Assembly: GCA_902175065.1 (NCBI GenBank) | Contig: CABIIJ010000068.1 | Location: 1-64,000, forward strand | Direction of reading: 5' to 3' | Source: an uncultured Comamonas sp. | GTDB lineage: Bacteria; Pseudomonadota; Gammaproteobacteria; Burkholderiales; Burkholderiaceae_C | DNA: 64,000 nt | Shown here: piece by piece, positions 8,550 through 17,786 of the stretch | Position numbering within the stretch: position 1 is the stretch's first letter | How the letters are laid out: the number at the start of each line of letters is the position of its first letter | Position numbers and translations under genes: made by a program | Notes under the pieces: generated by a model | The model's database searches: none | Told to the model about the DNA's origin: nothing | What the model saw: only the letters and a program-made list of their open reading frames with translations

Positions 8550-9989
8550 ATGTCTGCAAACGCATGGCCTCTCGATATCGTCATCATGGCCGCCGGCAAG
8601 GGCACGCGCATGAAAAGCCGCACGCCCAAGGTGCTGCAAAAGCTCGCTGGCCGCCCATTGCTGGGCCATGTGCTGGCCACCGCCGGGCAGTTGCAGGCGC
8701 GTTCGGCAGTGGTGATTACCGGGCACGGCGCTGCTGAAGTGGAAGCTGCCACTGCCGGTTCAGCCAGCGTTTCGGGCCGGTTCGACTTGAAATTCGTGCG
8801 CCAGGAGCCGCAACTGGGCACCGGCCATGCCGTGCAGCAGGCGCTGCCGGTGCTGGCCGACGATGGCGTGGTGGTGGTGCTCTCCGGCGACGTGCCGCTG
8901 ACCCAGGCCGCCACCTTGCAGGCGCTGGTCGCTGCGGCGGGGGGCGACCGGCTGGCGCTGCTGACCGTGCGCCTGCCCGACCCCACGGGCTATGGCCGCA
9001 TCGTGCGGGATACAACTGGTGGCGTGCAGCGCATCGTCGAGCACAAGGACGCCAGCGCCGCCGAGCGGGCCATCGACGAGGTCTACAGCGGCATCATGGC
9101 CGTGCCCGCCCGCCTGCTGCGCCCCTGGCTGGAGGGGCTGACCTGCGACAACGCCCAGGGCGAGTATTACCTGACCGACGTGGTCGGCATGGCCGTGGCC
9201 CAGGGCGTACCCGTGGCCGCGCACTGCATTGCCGATGCCGTGCAGGTGGCCGGGGTAAACAGCCCGCAGCAACTGGCCGAGCTGGAACGCGCCCACCAGT
9301 TGCGCCAAGCGCAAGCGCTGATGGAGCAGGGCGTGCGCCTGGCCGACCCGGCCCGCTTCGACCTGCGTGACCACGCCAGCGGCACGCCCGCGCAACTGCG
9401 CTGCGGGCAGGACGTGGAGATTGACCTGGGCTGCATCTTCACCGGGCAGGTGGAGATTGGCGCCGGCGCCCGCATCGGCGCCTACTGCCACATCAGCAAT
9501 GCCATGATTGCCGCCGATGCCGTTATCCACCCCTTTACCCATATCGATGGCGAGGCTGCCGGTGCCAGCGTGGGCACTGGCGCATTGATTGGCCCGTTCG
9601 CCCGCCTGCGCCCGGGGGCGCAACTGGGGGCCGAGGTGCACATCGGCAACTTCGTCGAAGTGAAAAATTCCACCCTGGCCGCCGGGGCCAAGGCCAACCA
9701 TCTGGCCTACCTGGGCGATGCCACGGTGGGCGAGCGCGTCAATTACGGCGCAGGCAGCATCACCGCCAACTACGACGGCGCGAACAAGCACCGCACGGTG
9801 ATCGAGGCCGATGTCCACATCGGCAGCAACTGCGTGCTGGTGGCCCCGGTGACGATCGGCGCGGGCGGCACGGTCGGCGGCGGCTCGACCATCACCAAGA
9901 GCACGCCCGCACAGTCCCTGGCCGTGGCGCGGGGCAAGCAGGTCGTGAAAGAAAACTGGCACCGCCCGGCCAAGCTGCCCAAGGCATAA
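8550..9989 (+). CDS. glmU: Bifunctional GlcN-1-P acetyltransferase / UDP-GlcNAc pyrophosphorylase
   Basis: Makes UDP-GlcNAc for peptidoglycan and lipid A: acetylates glucosamine-1-P, then transfers UMP. The 479-residue protein has the N-terminal nucleotidyltransferase loop MAAGKGTRMKS (about 13-23) and GTGHA further on, and a C-terminal left-handed beta-helix of hexapeptide repeats with NFVEVK and NYDGANKH, which belong to the acetyltransferase site. The ATG at 8550 is preceded by GGTGGAG (8537-8543); an upstream in-frame TTG at 8535 would overlap that ribosome binding site, so it is rejected. A histidine kinase gene starts five bases after the stop. Confidence 0.97.
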   Translation: MSANAWPLDIVIMAAGKGTRMKSRTPKVLQKLAGRPLLGHVLATAGQLQARSAVVITGHGAAEVEAATAGSASVSGRFDLKFVRQEPQLGTGHAVQQALPVLADDGVVVVLSGDVPLTQAATLQALVAAAGGDRLALLTVRLPDPTGYGRIVRDTTGGVQRIVEHKDASAAERAIDEVYSGIMAVPARLLRPWLEGLTCDNAQGEYYLTDVVGMAVAQGVPVAAHCIADAVQVAGVNSPQQLAELERAHQLRQAQALMEQGVRLADPARFDLRDHASGTPAQLRCGQDVEIDLGCIFTGQVEIGAGARIGAYCHISNAMIAADAVIHPFTHIDGEAAGASVGTGALIGPFARLRPGAQLGAEVHIGNFVEVKNSTLAAGAKANHLAYLGDATVGERVNYGAGSITANYDGANKHRTVIEADVHIGSNCVLVAPVTIGAGGTVGGGSTITKSTPAQSLAVARGKQVVKENWHRPAKLPKA

Positions 9990-9994
9990 CCGCC

Positions 9995-10732
9995 ATGACC
10001 ACACTCCCCGCAGCGCAGGAACTGGCCCTGCTGCGCCAACAGCACGAGGCCCTGCTGCGGGCCATCGCCCATGACCTGCCGGCGCCGCTGCGCCATATCC
10101 AGTCGTTTGCGCCCTTGCTGGTGGAATCGGTGCAGACGCTGGCAGCAGCCGCGCCCCACGCGCAGGAAGCGGCCGCCGATGCGCTGGAATTTGCCCACTA
10201 CATGCAGCAAGGCGCCCAGCGCATGGGGCAGATGGTGCAGGCCCTGGCCGAGCTGTCCCGTGCGGCCCGTACCAACCTGGCCCCGCAGGCGGTGGACGTG
10301 GTGGCCTTGTGCCAGCAGTTGCTGCCGCCGCTGCGCCAGGACTACCCCCAGGTGCAGTGGCAACTGCCGCCCGCCCCGGTCTGGCTGCACGCCGATAGCC
10401 GGGCGCTGACCCAGGTGCTGCAGCAATTGCTGGGCAATGCCTGCAAATTCTCCGCCCCCGCGCCGCTGCTGCATGTGCAGGCCGAGCCGTTGCCGGATGG
10501 CCGCTGGCGCCTGAGCGTGCAGGACAACGGCGTCGGCTTCGACCCGGCGCAGGCCGGGCAACTGTTCCAGCCCTTTGCCCGGCTGCACCGCGAAAGCCAG
10601 TTCCCCGGCCTGGGCTGCGGGCTGGCCCTGGTGCAGGTGCTGGCCATGCGCCACGGTGCCCAGGCGGGCATCACCGCCCAGCCGGGGGCCGGCTGCCGGG
10701 TACACCTGGACTGGCCGGGCGCAACCGCATAG
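9995..10732 (+). CDS. Soluble orphan sensor histidine kinase
   Basis: The 245-residue protein consists only of a dimerisation/phosphoacceptor segment and an ATPase domain. His26 lies in IAHDLPAPLRHI, an H-box of the phytochrome/bacteriophytochrome type. The N-box is LLGNACKF (about 145-152), G1 is DNGVGFD (about 176-182) and G2 is GLGCGLALV (about 205-213). There is no transmembrane segment, PAS, GAF or HAMP domain, so its signal must come through a partner or its active site region. No response regulator adjoins it. It is only five bases after glmU and probably co-transcribed with it. Confidence 0.85.
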   Translation: MTTLPAAQELALLRQQHEALLRAIAHDLPAPLRHIQSFAPLLVESVQTLAAAAPHAQEAAADALEFAHYMQQGAQRMGQMVQALAELSRAARTNLAPQAVDVVALCQQLLPPLRQDYPQVQWQLPPAPVWLHADSRALTQVLQQLLGNACKFSAPAPLLHVQAEPLPDGRWRLSVQDNGVGFDPAQAGQLFQPFARLHRESQFPGLGCGLALVQVLAMRHGAQAGITAQPGAGCRVHLDWPGATA

Positions 10733-10814
10733 CAGACTGCCCGACTCTGGCTTATCGGAACAGTCTTACGCACGCGCTACAGTGCGGGTTGTTCTTGCTG
10801 AATAAGGCAGTTTT

Positions 10815-13499
10815 ATGGACAAGCATTACCTCACCCCCCTGTTTGCCCCGCAATCCATCATCGTCCTGGCCGGGGATACCGACGCCCCCGAAACCCTCAC
10901 GCCTTACGGCCAGGCGCTGCACCAGATGCTTCGCGCCCAGCGCTTTACCGGGACGCTGACGTTCATCAACACCAAGGTCACCGGCACCCTGGAGGACCTG
11001 GCCCAGGCCAAGGCCGACCTGGTCGTGATCGCCCTGCCGCAGGAGGAGCAACTGGCCGCCCTGGAGCTGGTCGGACGCATCCGCTGCACCGCCGCACTGA
11101 TCCTGTCCAGCGGGGTTGATGCCCACCATGCCAACGCCTTGCGCCAGGCCGCCGAGCAGGCCGGGGTGCATCTGCTCGGCCCCAACTCCCTGGGCCTGCA
11201 ACGCCCCAGCCTGCACTTGAATGCCGGGGTGATGGGGCCGCTGGCCCAAGAGGGCTCGCTGGCGCTGGTGAGCCAGTCCGGCGCCCTGACCGCCTCCATC
11301 CTCGATTGGGCAGCGGGCAACGGCGTGGGGTTCTCGTCGGTCATTTCCCTGGGGCCGCATACCAGCCTGGAGCTGCCCGAGGCGCTGGACTTCCTGGCCA
11401 ACGATGGGCGCACGCAAAGCATCGTCATCTACATGGAGGGCATCCAGGATGCCCGCAAATTCATGAGCGCCCTGCGCTCGGCGGCCATTGCCAAGCCCGT
11501 GGTCGTGCTCAAGGCCGGGCGCAAGCCTGCCGGCACGGCCGCAGCGCTGACGCACAGCGCCGCCATCGTCGGCAGCGACGATGTATTCGATGCCGTGCTG
11601 CGCCGCGCCGGTGCGGTGCGGGTGGATTCGTTCGTGGAGCTGTTCTCGGCGGCCAAGTGCCTGGCCTCGCGCTACCGCCCGGTCAACAAGCGGCTGGCCA
11701 TCGTCGCCAACGGCGGCGGCCCCGGCGTGCTGGCGGCCGACTGGGTCAATGAACTCCATCTGGAGCTGGGCCGCCTGAACCCGGAAGCCGCCGCGCAACT
11801 GGCCCAGAAGCTGCCGCCCCTGGCCGCCTTGAGCGACTTGATCGACGTGTCCGAATCCGCCCAGCCGGAGCATTTCCAGCAGGCCATCGAGGCCGCATTG
11901 AACGATCCGCAGATCGGCGGGGTGCTGGTGATCTTCTCCCCCCGCATCGGCGTGGACGGCACGGCGGTGGCCCAGGCCGTGGTCGAAGCCAAGCGCCGCG
12001 CAGGCAAACCGCTGCTGACCTGCTGGATGGGCGATGCCTCGGTAGGCGCTGCCCGGGAAGTGCTGCGCAAGGCCCTCATCCCCACCTTCCGCACGCCGGA
12101 AGCGGCGGTGGGCGCCTTTGGCAACATCGCCAACTTCACGCAAAACCAGCAACTGCTGCAGCAGACCCCGCCACCGCTGACCGCCCTGGCCAAGCCCGAC
12201 ATCGCCGGTGCCCGGCTGGTCATCGAAAGCGTGCTGGCCGAGCGCCGCCAGGTGCTCACCGAGATGGAATCCAAGACGCTGCTGGCCGCCTTCCACATCC
12301 CGGTCACGCGCACCCTGCTGGCCCGCAACGGCCACGAGGCCATGATGATCGCCACCCAGCAAGGCTTTCCGGTGGCGCTCAAGATCGATTCGCCGGACAT
12401 CGCACACAAGTCCGACGTGGGCGGCGTGGCGCTGAACCTGCACAACGGCGAGGCCGTGCGCAACGCCTTCAACGACATGATGCAGCGCGTCAAGCGCATC
12501 AAGCCGGACGCCCGCATCAACGGCATCACCGTCCAGAACATGGCGCGTTCGCGCCGGGGGCGGGAGATCTACATCGGCCTGGTCAGCGACGACCCGTTCG
12601 GCCCCGTCATCACCTTTGGCGCGGGCGGCACCATGATCGAGCTGATCGACGACCGGGCCATGGAGCTGCCGCCGCTCAACCAGTTCCTCGCCCGCCGCCT
12701 GATGGAGCGCTCGCGCGTCTTCGAAACCCTGGGCGAATGGCGCGGCGCCACCCCGGTGAAGATGGAAGCGCTGGAGCACGTGCTACTGCGTGTCTCGGAA
12801 ATGGTCTGCGCCCTGCCCCAGTTGCGCGAGATGGACATCAACCCCCTGATCGTCGATGAATCCGGCGCCATCGCCGTCGATGCCCGCATGGTCGTGACCG
12901 AACAGGGGCCATCGCGCAGCCCGGGCAAGTATGGGCATTTGTCCATCCTGCCCTACCCGGCACGCTACGAGCAGATCTGGCCCCTGCGCGACGGCGGCGA
13001 ATACCTGGTGCGCCCGATCCGGCCCGACGACGCGCACATGCTGCAGCACATGGTGAAGAACCTGTCGCAGCAAAGCCGCTACTTCCGCTTCGTCTCGCAA
13101 CTGGCCGAGCTGCCCCCGGCCATGCTGGCCCGCTTCACCCTGATCGACTACGACCGGGAAATGGCCCTGGTCGCCGTCAAGCAGGAACGCATCATCGATG
13201 AGGAAGGGGAAGTCCAGGTCAATGAACGCCTGCTGGGCGTCTCGCGCTACGTCACCAACCCCGACCGCAGCACCTGCGAATTCGCCCTGGTGGTGGCCGA
13301 CGACATGGCCGGTCAGGGGCTGGGCGCCCGCCTGATGCTCAGCATCATGGAAGTGGCGCGGGACAAGGGGCTGGAGCAGATCGAGGGGCTGGTGCTGACC
13401 AACAACCCCAACATGCTCAAGCTCATGCGCCGCCTGGGGTTTGAAATCCGCAGCTTCCCGGAAGACCCGGAATTCCGGCTGGTGGTACACCGCCTGTAA
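10815..13499 (+). CDS. NDP-forming acyl-CoA synthetase-like / GNAT fusion (Pat/PatZ family)
   Basis: The 894-residue protein joins a CoA-binding domain (about 1-130), succinyl-CoA ligase-like domains (about 150-440), an ATP-grasp domain (about 480-700) and a C-terminal GNAT acetyltransferase (about 735-894, with MAGQGLGARLM as the acetyl-CoA loop). Relatives such as Salmonella Pat acetylate lysines on acetyl-CoA synthetase and other enzymes. A possible phospho-histidine, His247, is present in LTHSAAI, the place where ADP-forming acetyl-CoA synthetases have their active-site His, so the N-terminal half may be catalytically competent. A lone gene, 82 bases after the kinase. Confidence 0.87.
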   Translation: MDKHYLTPLFAPQSIIVLAGDTDAPETLTPYGQALHQMLRAQRFTGTLTFINTKVTGTLEDLAQAKADLVVIALPQEEQLAALELVGRIRCTAALILSSGVDAHHANALRQAAEQAGVHLLGPNSLGLQRPSLHLNAGVMGPLAQEGSLALVSQSGALTASILDWAAGNGVGFSSVISLGPHTSLELPEALDFLANDGRTQSIVIYMEGIQDARKFMSALRSAAIAKPVVVLKAGRKPAGTAAALTHSAAIVGSDDVFDAVLRRAGAVRVDSFVELFSAAKCLASRYRPVNKRLAIVANGGGPGVLAADWVNELHLELGRLNPEAAAQLAQKLPPLAALSDLIDVSESAQPEHFQQAIEAALNDPQIGGVLVIFSPRIGVDGTAVAQAVVEAKRRAGKPLLTCWMGDASVGAAREVLRKALIPTFRTPEAAVGAFGNIANFTQNQQLLQQTPPPLTALAKPDIAGARLVIESVLAERRQVLTEMESKTLLAAFHIPVTRTLLARNGHEAMMIATQQGFPVALKIDSPDIAHKSDVGGVALNLHNGEAVRNAFNDMMQRVKRIKPDARINGITVQNMARSRRGREIYIGLVSDDPFGPVITFGAGGTMIELIDDRAMELPPLNQFLARRLMERSRVFETLGEWRGATPVKMEALEHVLLRVSEMVCALPQLREMDINPLIVDESGAIAVDARMVVTEQGPSRSPGKYGHLSILPYPARYEQIWPLRDGGEYLVRPIRPDDAHMLQHMVKNLSQQSRYFRFVSQLAELPPAMLARFTLIDYDREMALVAVKQERIIDEEGEVQVNERLLGVSRYVTNPDRSTCEFALVVADDMAGQGLGARLMLSIMEVARDKGLEQIEGLVLTNNPNMLKLMRRLGFEIRSFPEDPEFRLVVHRL

Positions 13500-13523
13500 T
13501 TTCTGTCGTGCAGAGGGAGGCAA

Positions 13524-13560
13524 AGAAAAAGGCCGGACGCTGACAAAAGCTTCCGACCTT
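13524..13560 (-). terminator. Terminator downstream of tRNA-Arg
   Basis: Read on the minus strand, AAGGTCGGA pairs with TCCGGCCTT (nine pairs, one G-U) and is followed by TTTCTTT. It lies just 3' of the tRNA. On the plus strand, after the acyl-CoA synthetase/GNAT gene, the same stem lacks a T run. Confidence 0.65.
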
Positions 13561-13565
13561 GAATG

Positions 13566-13640
13566 TGGTCCCTTCGGCAGGAATCGAACCTGCATCTGAC
13601 CCTTAGGAGGGGCCCGTTCTATCCATTGAACTACAAAGGG
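13566..13640 (-). tRNA. tRNA-Arg(CCT)
   Basis: 75 nt including an encoded CCA (complement of 13566-13568). Acceptor CCCTTTG pairs with CGAAGGG, discriminator A. The D arm contains TAGTTCAATGGATA, the anticodon loop is CTCCTAA giving anticodon CCT (reads AGG), and the T arm has GCAGGTTCGATTCCTGC. A TACAAT -10 element lies 12 bases upstream on the minus strand (complement of 13652-13657), with no convincing -35. It sits in the gap between the acyl-CoA synthetase/GNAT gene and tamB; no integrase or att-like repeat is next to it. Confidence 0.96.
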
Positions 13641-13691
13641 CAAGGGCTGCGATTGTAAGCGGCCCTTGCCCTTGGTTTCTTTGTCTCCGGG

Positions 13692-16600
13692 TCAATCCTT
13701 GCGCCGGGTGTAGATCAGGTCCATGGCGGTCTGCTCGCCGGTCTGGCCGCGCAGGGTCAGGCGCTTGGTCAGGTCGTAGAAGATGAACAGCGTGCCCATG
13801 GCGCCGTTCAGGCTTTGCTCGTAGGACAGGTACAGGTCCTGCGAGATGCGTTTGCCCAGCGTGAGTGCTGCGCCTTCGGCACCGTTGCCCGGGCCTTTGA
13901 AGCCCAGCTCGTCCAGGCCGATGTTGCCCGCCAGGTCGCCGCCGCTGCCGCCGCCGCTCAGGAGCGCCAGCGCCGCTTGCTGCAACAGGGCGGTTTCGGC
14001 ACCGCCGCTGGCCGGGTCGCGGCCCATGGCGACCCAGGAGAGTTTTTCCGCATCGGGCATCACCGGGTCGGAATAGAGCTGCACGCGCGGGGCGTTGGCG
14101 CTGCCTGCGACCTTGACCCCGGCCCGCACGGCAATGTTCGGCCGCAGGGCGATGATGTCCAGGCTGGGGTTGTCGTAGGGGCCGTTGAAGCGGATGGTGC
14201 CCTGCTCGATGTCCAGCGCCTGGCCCCAGGCGCGGTAACGGCCCCGATCGGTGTGGATTTCCCCGGTGACGCGCGGGCCGCCGCGCACGGTGAGCTGCCC
14301 GTTCAGGCGCGTGGTCAGGCCGTAGCCTTGCAGGGCGAAATCGGGGCCGAGGTCCAGGGTCAGGTGGATGTCCGGCTTGAGCGCAGCGCGGACCGAGCCT
14401 TCCGGCGCGGGCTGGCGGGCGGCCTCCCGCGCTTCCCTGGCCTGGCGTTCGGCGTCCTGCCGGCGCTGGGCGGCCGAGGTGACGTGAACGTCGTCATCCA
14501 GGCCGGGGGCGGATTCATCGGCCAGCAGCAAGGCGGCGCGATTGACGGTGAGCGCCCCGCGCAGGCGCAGTTGCGCATCCTGCATCTGCGCCCGCAGGGT
14601 GCCGCTCAGGCCCATTTGCCGGTCGGCCCGGCTCAAGACCTGCAGGTCGTCGAGCTGGGCCTGGATGTCCATGTGCAGGCCGGTCGCATTCGCGCCATCG
14701 CCTGCCGGGGGGTCGTAGACGATGAAGCCGCTGCCGCGCAGGTGGCCACCCGCCTGCGGCGGCGGCAGGCGGTTGCCGCTTTGCCCCAGGATGCGGGCCT
14801 GGCCATGGCCGCCGCCCTCCAGGTAGAGCCGTTCGATATCGACCCGGTTGCCGGCAAAGCGGGCCTGCAATTGGCCGTTTTTCAGATCGACCCCGTCGAG
14901 CAGGGAGGCGATGCTCAGTTCCTCGGCCTGCAGCGTGCCCTTCCAGGTCGGATCGCTGCGCGTGCCGCCCAGGATGACGTCGCCGCCAAAACTGCCGGCC
15001 ACGCGCCACCCCGGGGGGGCGAAGGAGGCCCAGACGCCGATGTTGGGCAGCAGCAACTGCACCGAGCCGGACAGCGGCGCATCCTCCGCCCAGCGCCAGC
15101 CCTGGGCGTTGCGCCGCAGCGGGCTGCGCACGTCGGCATGGATGGTGCCGGCGCGTTCCGAAGCCCACAGCACCTGGGCACGCAGCTGGTTGCCCTCCTC
15201 CAGCCCCAGTTGCGCCTGGAAGTGTTGCAGGCGCACGCGCTGCCCCCGGTTGGGCTGGCGCCGGGTTTCGCGGGTATCGGCGGTGCCGCTGCTGCGCACG
15301 ACGGTGACGGGGGCGGCATCCTCGTCGGCAGCGGCAATGCGGATGTCGCCGCTCTCGCGCTCCAGCATGACGTGCAATTGCGGCTTGCGGGCGTCGGTGT
15401 CGATGTTCCACTGCCCTTGCAGCACCAGATCGCCGCTGACACCGGCACGGGCCAGCACCGGATCCTGGGGCGTGAACAGGTCGGCCCAGGCCAGGGGGAT
15501 GCCGCTGAACCGGCCCTGGCTGCGCAGCCCGAGGGTGGCGGCGCCCAGCGTCAGCGGCTCCCACTGGATGTCGGCGCTGGCGGAGCTGGCCGCCGGTGCG
15601 GCAGCATTTGCAGGTGCGGCGGGCGGGGTCAGGCGCAGTTGCCCGGCGCTGGCCTGGATGCGTTCGCCCTGCTGCTGGACGGTCACGGGCTGGGCCAGGG
15701 CCAGCAGCCAGTCGCCGCTGTCGGCCATGGGACGGGCACGCAGGGTGAAGGCTTCCAGGCGGGCGTGCCAGGACTGTGGGGATTGGGGCGCCCAGCCTGC
15801 TTGCAGGCGGGTGTCGATCTGCGCCTGTTGCTCGCCCTGGCGGGCCTGGGCCGTCAGGCTCGCCTGGAGCTTGTCCAGCGGGCCGTCCAGTTGCAGCGTC
15901 AGATTCTTGATTTCAGTAGCTGCTTGCGCTGATGGAGCATGAATTATCTGGGGTATTGTTGCTGAAAGCTTTATTTTCAAAGCGGTGGCAGCTACGGATT
16001 TTTCTTCTTCCTGCCCTGTGGCGGGCGCAGGCGGCAGCAGACTGCCCCAGCCGCCCTGCCAAGCGAGTTGCGCCTGGGCCTGGCCTTGCAGGGGCAAGGC
16101 GGCATCGGCCAGCCCGGGCAGGCGGCCCAGCCAGGCCATCAGGCTGGCGGCATCGGCCAGGGTGGCGTGCAACTGTCCCTGGCCGTCGTGCTGGCCCAGG
16201 GTGCCGGTCAGTTCCGCACTGGCCCCTGGCAGAGTCAGGCGCGTGGTTTTGGCGCTGGTGAGTTGCCGGGCCGCGTTGTCCCAGGCCAGGGCGGGGCTGT
16301 GCAGTTGGGCGCCCCAGGCCTGGATGGCGACATCACGCACGTCCAGTTGCGGCGCCTGCCAGCGGCCCTGGGCCTGGGCGCGTTCCAGGCCCGCTGCGGA
16401 GGATGGGGCCTTGCCTTTGGCTGCGGTATCGGCAATGTCCAGAGTGAAGTCGATGGCCTGATCGGCCATGGCCTGGGCGGTGAACGTGCCGCCCAGCGCC
16501 TGCCGGGGCAGGCTGGACAGCGCCCGGGCGGGGTCGAGGGCGTCCAGCTGCACCTGGGCATCGAGCGCCTGCGTCTGCGTGTCGAAGCGGCCCTGGGCCT

Positions 16601-17786
16601 GCAGTTGTCCGCCGCTGTGCTTGCCGTTCTCGCCGGGCAGGTGCCATTGGAGCTGGCCCAGCGTCCAGATCGTGCCGTCCAGGCTGGCCTGGGCGGTGAG
16701 CCGTTGCAACGGCAGGGCGGCCTTGTCCCAGGCGCCGGCCAGGGGGTTGCTGAAATCGGCCTGCACGTTCCATACGCCCTGGGCGCTGGTGTCGATGCGC
16801 AACTGCCCGTTCAGGTCGGTGGGCGGCAAATCGGGGGCAAACAGGGCCAGATTGAAGTGCTGCACATCCACCCCGGCCTGGGGCAGCGGCTGCGGCTGCC
16901 AGGGGGCCAAAGTAGCTTCAATGTGGGCCGCCAGCGGGTTGGCCAGGGGTGCGGTGGCCGTGGTGCTGTCCGTGCGGGCGTCCGCCGTCAATTGCAGCCG
17001 GGCCGTGGGGCCGGACAGGGTGCCGGTGAGCCGGGCCGTAGCCTGCACGGGCAGGGGGTGGGCCAGCTCCAGCGCCGGGGCCAGGGTGGCCTGCACGCTG
17101 GCCTGCAACTGCATGGGGGCGGCGCCCTGCAATTGGGCCTGGGCTTGCAATTGCGCCTGCTGCGGGCCGTAATTCAGGCCCAGCAGTTGCAACTGGTGCT
17201 GCTGGCCAGCGTAGGCATAGGTGGCATTCAGGTCGCGCAGTTCGGCCTCGGGGGTGTCGCCCCAGGTGAGCAGGTCAATGCTCAGGGGCAGTTCGATGCG
17301 CAGCGGCAGCGTCAGGCTGTGCAGCGGTTCGGCAGGGCTGTCGTCCGGGGGCGCATCGGGGTTGGCGCGGTAGTGGACGGCGGCCAGGTGCAGTTTTTCG
17401 ACCTGCAACTGGCGGTGCAGTAGCCGGTTCAGGTTCCAGGCAAGGTTCAGCTCTTGAATCTGTAGCTGGAAGCGCTCACTGGACAAGCGTAAATGGCCGA
17501 TTTCACCACCGAAACGCAGGCTGCCCCTGGCCTCCTGCACCTCCAGCGCATAGCCCGGGGGCAGCCAGCGCTGGGCCAGCGCCAGGGTCTGCGGCAGGGA
17601 CTGGTCACGCCCGCTCCACCACCACAGACCGGTCAGCCCGGTGGCAAGCAGCACCGCCAGCACGATGCAGACGGCCAGCAGGCGGCGCAGCCAGCGGCGG
17701 CGCGGCCGGGGCTGCGCGGCGGGTTGGTCCGAGGGAAGGGCGGTGGAGGTATCCAGCCCAGGTTCTTGGCGCTCGTGCATGACCAT
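13692..17786 (-). CDS. tamB: Translocation and assembly module protein TamB
   Basis: AsmA/TamB-family protein that spans the periplasm as a long lipid-conducting beta groove and works with TamA in outer-membrane assembly and phospholipid transport. The 1364-residue protein has a short cytoplasmic arginine-rich stretch, one membrane anchor (about 36-56, WWWSG after it), repeated beta-strand sequence and the conserved C-terminal DUF490 region ending in LYLSYEQSLNGAMGTLF-type strands. The ATG at 17786 overlaps the tamA stop by one base (TGATG); a second ATG lies at 17780. About 30 codons near residues 597-628 come from an in-frame palindromic repeat. Confidence 0.92.
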   Translation of the reverse strand: MVMHERQEPGLDTSTALPSDQPAAQPRPRRRWLRRLLAVCIVLAVLLATGLTGLWWWSGRDQSLPQTLALAQRWLPPGYALEVQEARGSLRFGGEIGHLRLSSERFQLQIQELNLAWNLNRLLHRQLQVEKLHLAAVHYRANPDAPPDDSPAEPLHSLTLPLRIELPLSIDLLTWGDTPEAELRDLNATYAYAGQQHQLQLLGLNYGPQQAQLQAQAQLQGAAPMQLQASVQATLAPALELAHPLPVQATARLTGTLSGPTARLQLTADARTDSTTATAPLANPLAAHIEATLAPWQPQPLPQAGVDVQHFNLALFAPDLPPTDLNGQLRIDTSAQGVWNVQADFSNPLAGAWDKAALPLQRLTAQASLDGTIWTLGQLQWHLPGENGKHSGGQLQAQGRFDTQTQALDAQVQLDALDPARALSSLPRQALGGTFTAQAMADQAIDFTLDIADTAAKGKAPSSAAGLERAQAQGRWQAPQLDVRDVAIQAWGAQLHSPALAWDNAARQLTSAKTTRLTLPGASAELTGTLGQHDGQGQLHATLADAASLMAWLGRLPGLADAALPLQGQAQAQLAWQGGWGSLLPPAPATGQEEEKSVAATALKIKLSATIPQIIHAPSAQAATEIKNLTLQLDGPLDKLQASLTAQARQGEQQAQIDTRLQAGWAPQSPQSWHARLEAFTLRARPMADSGDWLLALAQPVTVQQQGERIQASAGQLRLTPPAAPANAAAPAASSASADIQWEPLTLGAATLGLRSQGRFSGIPLAWADLFTPQDPVLARAGVSGDLVLQGQWNIDTDARKPQLHVMLERESGDIRIAAADEDAAPVTVVRSSGTADTRETRRQPNRGQRVRLQHFQAQLGLEEGNQLRAQVLWASERAGTIHADVRSPLRRNAQGWRWAEDAPLSGSVQLLLPNIGVWASFAPPGWRVAGSFGGDVILGGTRSDPTWKGTLQAEELSIASLLDGVDLKNGQLQARFAGNRVDIERLYLEGGGHGQARILGQSGNRLPPPQAGGHLRGSGFIVYDPPAGDGANATGLHMDIQAQLDDLQVLSRADRQMGLSGTLRAQMQDAQLRLRGALTVNRAALLLADESAPGLDDDVHVTSAAQRRQDAERQAREAREAARQPAPEGSVRAALKPDIHLTLDLGPDFALQGYGLTTRLNGQLTVRGGPRVTGEIHTDRGRYRAWGQALDIEQGTIRFNGPYDNPSLDIIALRPNIAVRAGVKVAGSANAPRVQLYSDPVMPDAEKLSWVAMGRDPASGGAETALLQQAALALLSGGGSGGDLAGNIGLDELGFKGPGNGAEGAALTLGKRISQDLYLSYEQSLNGAMGTLFIFYDLTKRLTLRGQTGEQTAMDLIYTRRKD
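15910..16004. repeat. Nested palindromic repeat, copy 9, inside tamB
   Basis: GTAGCTGCTTGCGCT (15916-15930) is matched by AGCGGTGGCAGCTAC (15981-15995), 11 of 15 pairs, with an AT-rich centre and a trailing TTTTT. The size, arm sequence and spacing match the intergenic copies. It is translated in frame within tamB as residues such as KSVAATALKIK and APSAQAATE. Confidence 0.7.

Noticed and set aside
10752-12779. 675-codon minus-strand frame inside the acyl-CoA synthetase/GNAT gene
   Set aside because: Antisense shadow; the plus-strand gene has continuous domain homology across it.
13566-13640. tRNA-Arg as an integration site of a genomic island
   Set aside because: No integrase, direct repeat of the tRNA 3' end or atypical DNA next to it.
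13815-15932. 705-codon plus-strand frame antisense to tamB
   Set aside because: Low-complexity Gly/Ala/Gln/Arg product with no domain; antisense shadow of tamB.
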